A DNA stretch of 5,812 nucleotides, taken from Thermoanaerobaculia bacterium. Lineage in GTDB: Bacteria > Acidobacteriota > Thermoanaerobaculia > Gp7-AA8. The DNA lies in contig JAMPYE010000304.1 in assembly GCA_023700825.1 (NCBI GenBank), positions 1 to 5,812 on the forward strand. The letters run 5' to 3'. Of this stretch, positions 1 through 5,747 are shown one piece after another (the stretch's first letter is position 1; each line of letters opens with the position of its first letter). Made by a program: the position numbers and the translations under genes. The notes under the pieces were generated by a model. That model was not told the origin of the DNA, ran no database searches, and saw only the letters and a list, made by a program, of their open reading frames with translations.

Positions 1-17
1 CGCTTCGGCAAGGAAGG

Positions 18-36
18 GCGAAAGCTTCGCTTTCGC
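18..36. terminator. short hairpin downstream of the MerR gene
   Basis: Perfect inverted repeat with 8-bp arms (18-25 and 29-36, GCGAAAGC/GCTTTCGC) and a 3-nt loop. It lies about 30 bases past the stop of the minus-strand regulator. Read on the minus strand it is followed by CCTTCCTTGCC and not by a T-run, so it is not a classical intrinsic terminator. It could end the regulator transcript or be part of a neighbouring structure cut by the window edge. Confidence 0.25.
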
Positions 37-45
37 ACTCCACAT

Positions 46-81
46 GCCTGCTCTTCGCCTCTCGCCTATCGCCTATCGCCT
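46..81 (-). repeat. AGGCGAN heptamer tandem repeat, copy 1
   Basis: Read on the minus strand there are four consecutive 7-bp units: AGGCGAT (75-81), AGGCGAT (68-74), AGGCGAG (61-67) and AGGCGAA (54-60). They are followed by GAGCAGGC (53-46). The same unit and the same GAGCAGGC trailer occur in the opposite orientation near 2652-2680. The first T-A-G unit junction provides the stop codon of the MerR gene (66-68). Because 7 is not a multiple of 3, an AGGCGAT array reads TAG in every frame, so copy-number change would still stop translation quickly. Type and origin of the repeat are unknown. Confidence 0.75.
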
Positions 82-524
82 GCTTCTCCTGCGAGGTCGT
101 CGAGAATCGGGCACTCGGGACGGTCGTCGCCGTGGCAGTGCGCCGCGAGCGTCTCGAGCGTCCGCTTCATCGCTTCCATCTCCCGGATCTTCGTGTCGAG
201 CTCGGCGACGTGATCGAGGGCGACCTTCCTCACCTCGCGGCTGCTTCTCTGCCCGCGCCACAGCCCTAACAGCTCGTGGATCTGCTTCATCGAAAATCCG
301 AGGTCGCGCGCGCGCCGGACGAACTGCAGCGTGTGGACGTCGTTCTGCGAGTAAACGCGATAGTTGGAGGACGTCCGGTCGGCAGGAGGGATGACGCCGA
401 TCGACTCGTAATGGCGGATCATCTTCGCGCTGACGCCGGAGGCCTCCGAGGCCTCGCCGATGTTGAAGAGCCCCTGCTCTCTTGCCTCGCTCATCTCGAG
501 GGTCGGTCGAGTCGTTCCGCGCAT
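66..524 (-). CDS. cueR: CueR-type copper-responsive MerR family regulator
   Basis: 152-residue cytoplasmic transcription regulator predicted to sense monovalent copper-group ions and activate promoters with long spacers by DNA distortion. The N-terminal winged helix-turn-helix (about residues 20-88) carries the MerR signature around FNIGEASEASGVSAKMIRHY and the wing NYRVYS. A dimerisation helix follows (about 95-128). The metal loop is CHGDDRPECPI, with Cys130 and Cys138 in the C-x7-C spacing of E. coli CueR (CPGDDSADCP). Ser95 aligns with CueR Ser77, the residue typical of +1 ion sensors. The C-terminal CCHH of E. coli CueR is absent. The ATG at 522-524 is chosen because AAGGAGG (530-536) sits 5 nt upstream; the frame is open far upstream, but that extension crosses the promoter and has no MerR similarity. 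A second ATG at 492-494 is less likely. The last residues and the stop come from a heptamer repeat. The gene is probably autoregulated by the site at 550-580. HmrR or another MerR subtype is the alternative name. Confidence 0.93.
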   Translation of the reverse strand: MRGTTRPTLEMSEAREQGLFNIGEASEASGVSAKMIRHYESIGVIPPADRTSSNYRVYSQNDVHTLQFVRRARDLGFSMKQIHELLGLWRGQRSSREVRKVALDHVAELDTKIREMEAMKRTLETLAAHCHGDDRPECPILDDLAGEAGDRR

Positions 525-549
525 TCGATCCTCCTTGCCGGACCTCGTC

Positions 550-580
550 ATGATGCACCTTCCCATGGCGGGAATGTCAA
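550..580 (-). promoter_or_regulatory. CueR-type promoter/operator of the MerR gene
   Basis: On the minus strand a perfect -35 TTGACA (580-575) is separated by exactly 19 bp from CATCAT (555-550), a 4-of-6 match to the -10 consensus. Within the spacer lies a dyad, on the plus strand ACCTTCC (557-563), 7 nt, GGAATGT (571-577), symmetric at 6 of 7 positions. The E. coli copA CueR box has the same layout: ACCTTCC, 7 nt, GGAAGGT, with a 19-bp spacer. A start site about 7 nt past the -10 leaves a leader of about 19 nt that contains the ribosome binding site at 530-536. Binding by the adjacent regulator is inferred from this match. Confidence 0.8.
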
Positions 581-600
581 TGGCGCGTCGCGAGCGATCG

Positions 601-640
601 TCGTATGTGGCGCAGGCAGGAGTGCCTGCGCCACATACGA
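601..640. repeat. perfect 18-bp-arm palindrome, REP-like
   Basis: Arms 601-618 and 623-640 are exact reverse complements (TCGTATGTGGCGCAGGCA on the left) around the 4-nt loop GGAG. The element sits between two divergent genes, so it is not a terminator for either. It lacks a T-run. The GCAGGC...GCCTGC core looks like dispersed REP-type palindromes seen in many GC-rich genomes, but only one copy is in the window, so multicopy status is inferred. The transcript of either strand would form a very stable stem. Confidence 0.75.
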
Positions 641-695
641 ATCTGCTGTGAGCGTATTCAGAAGGCCTTTCGGCGCGCATGTTCCCGGATCGCGC

Positions 696-711
696 TAAGA
701 TCGCCCTCGTG
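696..711 (+). promoter_or_regulatory. possible -10 element for a leaderless start
   Basis: TAAGAT (696-701) matches the -10 consensus at 4 of 6 positions and ends 7 nt before the in-frame GTG at 709-711. This is the spacing expected if transcription begins at the start codon. No ribosome binding site precedes this GTG, and no convincing -35 is visible. Confidence 0.3.
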
Positions 712-1590
712 CCGAAATTCGTCGCCGCCTCGAAGACCGACCTTCTCTCCGCGCTGGCGCTGCGCTTCCCCGAGTCGAGCCGGACGACGCTCCGGCAGAT
801 GCTCCAGCAGGCGCGAGTGAGCGTCAACGGGGTGCTCGAGAAGAACGCGCGGCGCGAGATCGTGCCGGGAGACGAGATCGACCTCGCGAAGCGCTCGCAG
901 CTGCAAGGACTGTCGGGCGCGCTGTCGATCCTCCACGAGGACGACGACGTCATCGTCGTGGTCAAGGCTTCGGGGCTCCTTTCCGTCGCGTCGAAGGACG
1001 AGTCCGAGTCTACCGCGGAGGCGTTTCTCAACGAGTACCTCCGCGCCGGGGCCGGGGTGCGCGTCCACGTCGTCCACAGGCTCGATCGCGACACCTCGGG
1101 CGTGCTTCTTTTCGCGAAGAGTCCCCTCGCGCGGGACGTGCTCAAGGAGACGTTCGCCGAGCACGACATCGATCGCGTCTACGTCGCGATCGTGGAGGGG
1201 GGGCCTCCGACGGACGAGGGGACCATTCGCTCGTACCTTCGCGAGGAGCCGCGCACGCTGATGGTGCGAGTCGTCGGCGAGCGCGACAACGGCAAGCTCG
1301 CGATCACGCACTACCGCGTGGTCGAGCGCGGGAAGCTCTACTCGATGCTTGAGGTGACGCTCCAGACGGGGAGGCGAAACCAGATTCGCGCCCAGTTCGC
1401 GGACCAGGGCTTTCCCGTAGCCGGAGACGCGCGCTTCGGCGCGCAGAGCGACCCGTTTGGCCGCCTGGCGCTCCACGCGCGGACGCTCGGATTCACCCAT
1501 CCGCGCACGGGCAAGAAGATGCTCTTCACGGCGCCGCTCCCCTCGGAGTTCCAGCCGCTGCCCAGGCGTTTCGCGCGATGGCCGAAGTAG
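709..1590 (+). CDS. RluA-family RNA pseudouridine synthase with S4 domain
   Basis: Isomerises specific uridines to pseudouridine in rRNA or tRNA in the cytoplasm. Numbered from the GTG start (293 residues), an S4 RNA-binding domain covers about 11-60 (TLRQMLQQARVSVNG, then VPGDEI). The catalytic domain follows. HRLDRDTSG holds the catalytic Asp126, with conserved Tyr158 in RVYVAIVEG, the GRRNQIR motif at 221-227 and LHARTLGFTHP at 255-265. All hallmarks of the RluA/RluC/RluD superfamily are present, so the enzyme should be active; the target uridine cannot be told from sequence. The start is uncertain. An ATG at 679-681 adds ten residues, but its only purine-rich site is 13 nt away. The GTG at 709 places the protein start just before the S4 domain and behind a -10-like element. 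The gene is divergent from the copper regulator and separated from it by a palindrome, so no functional link is implied. Confidence 0.95.
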   Translation: MPKFVAASKTDLLSALALRFPESSRTTLRQMLQQARVSVNGVLEKNARREIVPGDEIDLAKRSQLQGLSGALSILHEDDDVIVVVKASGLLSVASKDESESTAEAFLNEYLRAGAGVRVHVVHRLDRDTSGVLLFAKSPLARDVLKETFAEHDIDRVYVAIVEGGPPTDEGTIRSYLREEPRTLMVRVVGERDNGKLAITHYRVVERGKLYSMLEVTLQTGRRNQIRAQFADQGFPVAGDARFGAQSDPFGRLALHARTLGFTHPRTGKKMLFTAPLPSEFQPLPRRFARWPK

Positions 1591-1604
1591 CGGCATCGCC
1601 TGGG
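1561..1604 (+). terminator. inverted repeat across the RluA stop codon
   Basis: CCCAGGCG (1561-1568) and CGCCTGGG (1597-1604) are exact complements. A competing inner stem pairs GCGATG-g-CCG with CGGCATCGC around the stop codon (1588-1590). No T-run follows directly; the nearest is ATTCTTTT around 1629-1636. It may act in transcript ending or mRNA stability, but evidence is only structural. Confidence 0.25.
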
Positions 1605-1666
1605 GCCCGTCGACTGCCCGCCCGTAACAATTCTTTTACCAGGTCGCTGAAACTGAAAGGAGCAGG

Positions 1667-1762
1667 ATGACGTTTGAGACCTCGTCCGGCCGGAGCCCCG
1701 ATGCGGCCGCCGCATACCGGGCCGACGCAGCCGTTCGCCGCGGGGCCGGGTTTGCCGGTTGA
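1667..1762 (+). CDS. possible 31-residue leader ORF
   Basis: ATG at 1667-1669 is preceded by AAAGGAG (1656-1662) with a 4-nt gap, one of the better ribosome binding sites in the window. The frame stays open for 31 codons to TGA at 1760-1762. The peptide begins MTFETSSGRSPDAAAAYRAD and is Ala/Arg/Gly-rich with no signal, hydrophobic segment or attenuator-type codon run. It lies in the 224-bp gap before the secreted-protein gene, and its stop overlaps the TTGACC promoter-like hexamer. It may be a leader peptide or chance in GC-rich DNA. Confidence 0.2.
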   Translation: MTFETSSGRSPDAAAAYRADAAVRRGAGFAG

Positions 1763-1789
1763 CCTTCCCACGGTTGGAACGCAGAAAGT
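1759..1789 (+). promoter_or_regulatory. promoter-like site upstream of the secreted protein gene
   Basis: TTGACC (1759-1764) is a 5-of-6 match to the -35 consensus. With a 19-bp spacer the -10 would be GAAAGT (1784-1789), which is weak. The spacer region reads ACCTTCC (1762-1768), 7 nt, GGAACGC (1776-1782): the first half equals the CueR half-site and the second keeps only GGAA. The position is suitable: a start near 1796 would leave GAGGAG (1801-1806) in a short leader before the ATG at 1815. It may be an ordinary promoter. Confidence 0.35.
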
Positions 1790-1814
1790 CCGTCTTGTAC
1801 GAGGAGATCAACGC

Positions 1815-2636
1815 ATGAGGAACATCATCGCCGTGCTGCTGCTGTCTACCGTCGCGCTGAGCGCGTCGGCAAAGAACATGTACATCCCCGTCGCCGGAAG
1901 GGCGGCCGGTGCGAACAACACGCTCTTCAGGACCGACGTGCGGATCTTCAATCCGTCGTCGACGGACGACATCAGCGTGTCGATTCACTACCTGCCGCAG
2001 GGAATCGAGGGGACGAACATCCCCGGCCGCCTGGTGACGGTTCCGAAGCGGCAGATGGTCGTGCTCAACGACATCGTCGGCAACTTCTTCGGCGAGACGC
2101 AGGACACGATTGGAGCGTTGCGGCTCGATTCGGACACCGACGCGAGCTACGAGTTCGTCGCAGATTCGCGCATATACACCGACTCACCGAACCCGGCGGT
2201 CGCGGGAACATATGGGCAGTACGTTCCGGCGATGGAGCTCGACGACGCGAAGTTGAAGACGGTCGTGCTGCACCTGAAGAGCCCGTTCAACGTCGGCATA
2301 CCGGGTAGCGGAGGCTCGTACCGCTCGAACGTAGGCGTCATGAATCCTGGAAGCGAGACGGCGACGGTGACTTCCAGGTTGTATGGCGCGGACGGGACGC
2401 CGCTCGGAACTGGTGCGGTGCAGATGATTCCGCCGAAGAGCATGCGTCAGCTGTCGCTCGCCGCTCTCTTCGGTGGCGTGTTCTTCCCCGATGGATTCGT
2501 GACGTTCGAGTCGACACAGCCCGTCTACACCTACGGCTCGGTGATCGACAACAATTCCGGCGACCAGGTCTTCATCCGCGGGATCGAGGACAAGGCGGAG
2601 CGGAAGCCGCTCGGAGCGGAGGCGAGTGGCGAGTAG
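1815..2636 (+). CDS. secreted protein of unknown function, two similar beta-rich halves
   Basis: 273 residues with a clear signal peptide (MRNIIAVLLLSTVALSASA, cleavage likely after Ala19), so it is exported to the periplasm or outside. No enzyme motif, lipobox or transmembrane helix is visible, and there are no cysteines. The mature part looks like two copies of one beta-rich module. Residues 39-47 RTDVRIFNP match 170-178 RSNVGVMNP. A PKRQM/PPKSM segment (77-81, 206-210) and a following hydrophobic stretch recur in both halves. Similar secreted proteins of unknown role occur, from memory, in Acidobacteriota; I cannot name a family. The start at 1815 is chosen because GAGGAG (1801-1806) lies 8 nt upstream and the signal peptide begins there; the frame is open back to 1674, but that part is Pro/Gly-rich and not signal-like. 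The final codons (GEASGE region) and the stop fall in a GGCGAGT heptamer repeat, suggesting a repeat-derived tail. It is convergent with the receptor gene. Confidence 0.85.
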   Translation: MRNIIAVLLLSTVALSASAKNMYIPVAGRAAGANNTLFRTDVRIFNPSSTDDISVSIHYLPQGIEGTNIPGRLVTVPKRQMVVLNDIVGNFFGETQDTIGALRLDSDTDASYEFVADSRIYTDSPNPAVAGTYGQYVPAMELDDAKLKTVVLHLKSPFNVGIPGSGGSYRSNVGVMNPGSETATVTSRLYGADGTPLGTGAVQMIPPKSMRQLSLAALFGGVFFPDGFVTFESTQPVYTYGSVIDNNSGDQVFIRGIEDKAERKPLGAEASGE

Positions 2637-2697
2637 AGGGGGGCAGGCAGAAGGCGAGAGGCGAGAGGCGATGAGCAGGCCAAAGGCCAGAGGCCAT
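2620..2697 (+). repeat. AGGCGAN / AGGCCAN heptamer tandem repeats, copy 2
   Basis: Three groups of 7-bp units follow each other. AGGCGAG-TGGCGAG (2620-2633) runs into the TAG stop of the secreted-protein gene (2634-2636). AGGCGAG, AGGCGAG, AGGCGAT (2652-2672) is followed by GAGCAGGC (2673-2680). AGGCCAA, AGGCCAG, AGGCCAT (2677-2697) is a one-base variant with the same period. The middle group plus trailer matches the array at 46-81 in inverted orientation. It fills most of the gap between two convergent genes. Confidence 0.75.
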
Positions 2698-2729
2698 GGC
2701 AGGCGGAGATGCGGTCGGCAGTCGAATTG

Positions 2730-2750
2730 GCGTCCCGCAAAGCGGGACGC
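2730..2750. terminator. hairpin between convergent genes
   Basis: Perfect 9-bp stem, GCGTCCCGC (2730-2738) and GCGGGACGC (2742-2750), with an AAA loop on the plus strand. It begins 15 nt past the receptor stop codon read on the minus strand, and about 94 nt past the secreted-protein stop on the plus strand. The stem is GC-rich and symmetric, so it could serve both convergent transcripts. There is no T-run on either side, so it may be a Rho-assisted or pausing structure. Confidence 0.45.
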
Positions 2751-2765
2751 GACTCGATCGTCAGC

Positions 2766-5747
2766 CTAAAACCTGAGCCCGACGGAAAAGCGATACGACA
2801 CCGCAGGCTGATAGTTCGTCCCTGCAGTAGGCTTCCCGAAGTTCGGTGCCTTCTTCCAGTGCTTACCCTCCACGGGAGTCTCGGTGAACGGGTTGAAGGC
2901 CACACAGCCGGGGCAGAGCGACTGACCGTTCCTCACGGTGTAGATCGTCGTGTTGACCGCGACGACGCCGCGCTCGTCGAACACGTTGAGCATCTCACCT
3001 TGCGCAAAGAGCTCGAGGCCCCCGATGAGCCTGTGCGCGTAGTTCACGGCGATGTCCGTCGAGCTGATGTCATCGGTTCGGTAGTTGCCGCGGCCTTCGA
3101 AGTAGTAAGCCCACTCGAGCGGCGCGTTGTAGTAGCCGAGTGCCGCCGGGTCGGGCGCTCCGGCATAGTGCAGCGCATCGATGAGCCCGGCGGCCGAGTA
3201 AGGACGCCCCGAGTTGTAGCTCTGCAGAAACGAGAGGTTGATCGCGCCGAGCCACGCCGGCGCCGGCACGTCGTAGCCGATCCAGGCGCGCGCGACGTGG
3301 CGCTGGTCTCCCGCAATCCAGCCGACGGGATTCGACCTTTCGAAGTCGAGGACCTCCGGATAGTAAACGGCCGCGGGCGTGTTGCCGCTGGCGCCGTTCC
3401 CGCCCGTTCCCTCCGCGTCGGTCCCGCGGAGCTCCGACCATGTGTAACTCAAGCCGATGTTGAAGCGCCGCGGGCGCCATGCTCCCTGGACCTGGATGCC
3501 CTCGTACTCGCGGACGACGTCGTTCGTGTTCTCGATCGTGGCCATGTCGAACGGCACACCCGTCGCGGTCGTTCCGGTCGGAGTGCTCCGATCGATGCGA
3601 TACGCGTAGAAGTCGCTCCAGTCGCGCTGGATGTAGTCGATCTTGAAGTAGCCGCTCCCGGAAAATTGCATCCCGTAACCGACCGCCACCTCATCGACTG
3701 ATGGCGACGCGACCGTTTCGGGGAAGATCGTGTCGGCCCCGGGAATGACGAACGCCCCGCCCGGAAGCAGCAGCGCCGGGTTGTCGGGGCCGCCGTTTGC
3801 AGTGAACCAGTCGAACATGACCGCGGCGGCCTGCCTCGCGGTCAGCAACTGGCCCGCCGGCGTACCGGCGGGATTGATCGCCGGACCTCCGTACCTGAAG
3901 TCGATCGCAGCCGGCTGCCCCGATGTCTCGGCCGCCGTACCGAGGCCGGCGACGATGCGGGAGACATAGCGGTTGTAAGAGGCGGAGAATCTGTGGCGGC
4001 CGTCGCCTCGCAGGTCGTAGATCGCGGTCAGCCGGGGACTGAACGCCTCGTCGTCGGACGAGACGTTCCCATCGGCATCGACCGCGTCGTTCTTGTCGTA
4101 ACGCAAACCGACGTTGAACGTCCATCGGGAGCTCAGGTCCCATCGATCGTTGACGAACAGCGAATCGCTGGCGAGGTCGGACTCCGAGGTGGAGGGGTCG
4201 ACGATCGGCGTCCAGCGAATGTACGTGTTCGTTCCGGTGACCGGGTAGACCTGTCCGTCCGAGGAGAGGAGCGGAGTCGTGCTTCCCGGGACGCGAACGA
4301 CATTGGTGAAGAAGATCCGGTAATCGGAGCCCGACTGGTAGTTGTTCGCGTGGCGGTGTTCGGAAAAGGTGTCGACGCCGCCGACGAGGCTGTGCGTGCC
4401 GAGCCATGCGCTCGAGAGGTAGTAGTTCGCCTTGAGCGTGGCGCCGTCGCTGTCGCGCGACTCGACGTCGCACACGCCGCAGAACGTGGGGGAGTTGAAC
4501 CGTGCGTTCCCGTCGGAGCGATTCAGCATCACGGTGCCCCGGATGAGGTCGGTGTACTGGGCACCGTTCCCGACGCCGATGTCGTACTGCTGGTCCGCGT
4601 AGTGCCCCTCGAGGAGCAGGTTCGTCGCGACGATGCCGTTGTAGTGAACCGAGAGGAGGCTCATCGGGTCGCTGCGATCGGACAGGGTGTAGAGGTCGTA
4701 GCTCATGGACGAGAATCGGGTGTTCGTCGAGTTCGACTCGTAGTCGAGGTACGAGGCCACGATGTTGTGCTTCGGCGTGATCTGGCCCGTGACCTTGTAC
4801 TCCACCCTGCGCTCGTCTCCGGTGATCGGGTACTCGATGCCGGTGCGGTACGTCTGTTGCGAGCTTTCCGCTTTGGTGTACTGCCCGGCCAGAAAGAACC
4901 AGATGCGGTCGCGCATGACATACCCGCCGAGAGTCGCCGCGTAGATCTGGTTGAGCTCGTCGGCGCTGATGGTCTCCAGCGGCCTCTCCTGCTGCCACTG
5001 CGGGTTCCAGAAGCTGTCGCGGAACGAGCCGCTGAACTCGTTTCCGCCCGAGCGAGTGATCGAGTTGACGACCCCACCCGTGAAACGGCCCCACTCGGCG
5101 GAGACCGCGCCCGTGAGAATCGTCGTCTCCTGGATGGCATCTTCGACGAAGAGAGGAAGCGCCTGCGTGCGGACTCCCTCGGTGATCGAGACGCCGTTGA
5201 CCATCACGAGGTTTCCGTACGTGGGGCTGCCCGAGATCGATACCGTGAAGGTCGCCATGCCGTTCGATACCACGCCCGGTGCGAGCTCGGCGGCCGCCAG
5301 CGGTGTGCGGTTCACCGGCAGCTCGTCCATGAGCTCGGCGTCGATGTTCGCGGCGATCTGCGTCGTCTCCAGGACCGCCGGCGCGGTCGCCGTCACGGTG
5401 ATCGCCTCGGCCATCGTCGCGACGACCATCGCCGCGTCGACACGGTTCGAGACGTTGAGCACGACGATCGCCGTCTTCGTGACCGGATCCATCCCGGCGG
5501 CCTCGAATTTCACGCCGTACTTCCCCGGTGGAAGTGCTTGGAACGCATAGCCGCCGTTGTTGTCCGACACGGCGCCGCGCGATCCCTGCAGCTGCGGCGA
5601 GGTGATCGTGACCGAGACTCCCGGCAGCGGCGTGCCGTCGGTCGTCACGACCCCGCGCAGAGATGCCGTGACTTGTGCGAGTGCGGTGGTACCGGTGAGA
5701 AGAATGAGCGCAGCGGCGAACGCGCAGGCGCGAGACGTGGTCGACAT
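2766..5747 (-). CDS. TonB-dependent outer-membrane receptor, Oar-like
   Basis: 993-residue outer-membrane beta-barrel that would import or bind a substrate using energy from the TonB-ExbB-ExbD complex; the substrate is unknown. A signal peptide (residues 1-24, ending TALA) is followed by a carboxypeptidase-regulatory-like Ig-type domain (about 26-110: LRGVVTTDGTPLPGVSVTI, then GGYAFQALPPGKYGV). EAITVTATAP (114-123) resembles a TonB-box region. The plug covers about 125-230 and ends in VVNSITRSGGNEFSGSFRDS. The remaining 750 residues form the barrel, rich in Tyr, Trp and Asp. The segment FNPFTETPVEGKHW (951-964) and the terminal YRFSVGLRF, ending in Phe, fit the Oar-type family and the BAM recognition signal. 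The length is normal and no frameshift is seen. All four cysteines of the mature protein form two C-x2-C pairs (423/426 and 945/948). AGGAGG (5753-5758) lies 5 nt before the ATG, fixing the start. No partner genes such as SusD are present; such receptors commonly stand alone in Acidobacteriota. Confidence 0.95.
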   Translation of the reverse strand: MSTTSRACAFAAALILLTGTTALAQVTASLRGVVTTDGTPLPGVSVTITSPQLQGSRGAVSDNNGGYAFQALPPGKYGVKFEAAGMDPVTKTAIVVLNVSNRVDAAMVVATMAEAITVTATAPAVLETTQIAANIDAELMDELPVNRTPLAAAELAPGVVSNGMATFTVSISGSPTYGNLVMVNGVSITEGVRTQALPLFVEDAIQETTILTGAVSAEWGRFTGGVVNSITRSGGNEFSGSFRDSFWNPQWQQERPLETISADELNQIYAATLGGYVMRDRIWFFLAGQYTKAESSQQTYRTGIEYPITGDERRVEYKVTGQITPKHNIVASYLDYESNSTNTRFSSMSYDLYTLSDRSDPMSLLSVHYNGIVATNLLLEGHYADQQYDIGVGNGAQYTDLIRGTVMLNRSDGNARFNSPTFCGVCDVESRDSDGATLKANYYLSSAWLGTHSLVGGVDTFSEHRHANNYQSGSDYRIFFTNVVRVPGSTTPLLSSDGQVYPVTGTNTYIRWTPIVDPSTSESDLASDSLFVNDRWDLSSRWTFNVGLRYDKNDAVDADGNVSSDDEAFSPRLTAIYDLRGDGRHRFSASYNRYVSRIVAGLGTAAETSGQPAAIDFRYGGPAINPAGTPAGQLLTARQAAAVMFDWFTANGGPDNPALLLPGGAFVIPGADTIFPETVASPSVDEVAVGYGMQFSGSGYFKIDYIQRDWSDFYAYRIDRSTPTGTTATGVPFDMATIENTNDVVREYEGIQVQGAWRPRRFNIGLSYTWSELRGTDAEGTGGNGASGNTPAAVYYPEVLDFERSNPVGWIAGDQRHVARAWIGYDVPAPAWLGAINLSFLQSYNSGRPYSAAGLIDALHYAGAPDPAALGYYNAPLEWAYYFEGRGNYRTDDISSTDIAVNYAHRLIGGLELFAQGEMLNVFDERGVVAVNTTIYTVRNGQSLCPGCVAFNPFTETPVEGKHWKKAPNFGKPTAGTNYQPAVSYRFSVGLRF

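Noticed and set aside
66..1169. The MerR reading frame stays open far upstream, giving a 367-codon frame.
   Set aside because: The extension runs through the CueR-type promoter, the palindrome and antisense to the RluA gene, and has no MerR similarity; the ATG at 524 has an ideal ribosome binding site.
658..1596. 312-codon open frame on the minus strand opposite the RluA gene.
   Set aside because: Arg/Glu/Leu-rich shadow of a GC-rich gene whose sense strand has all RluA motifs.
1674..1814. 47-residue N-terminal extension of the secreted protein.
   Set aside because: Pro/Gly-rich, not signal-like, and would bury a clear signal peptide that starts at 1815 behind a ribosome binding site.
2709..3701. 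330-codon open frame on the plus strand opposite the receptor gene.
   Set aside because: Antisense shadow, Arg/Val-rich with no recognisable motif or ribosome binding site.
3853..3872. Perfect 8-bp hairpin with CGTA loop inside the receptor gene.
   Set aside because: It falls where the protein repeats Pro-Ala-Gly residues, so codon composition explains it; no regulatory role is supported.
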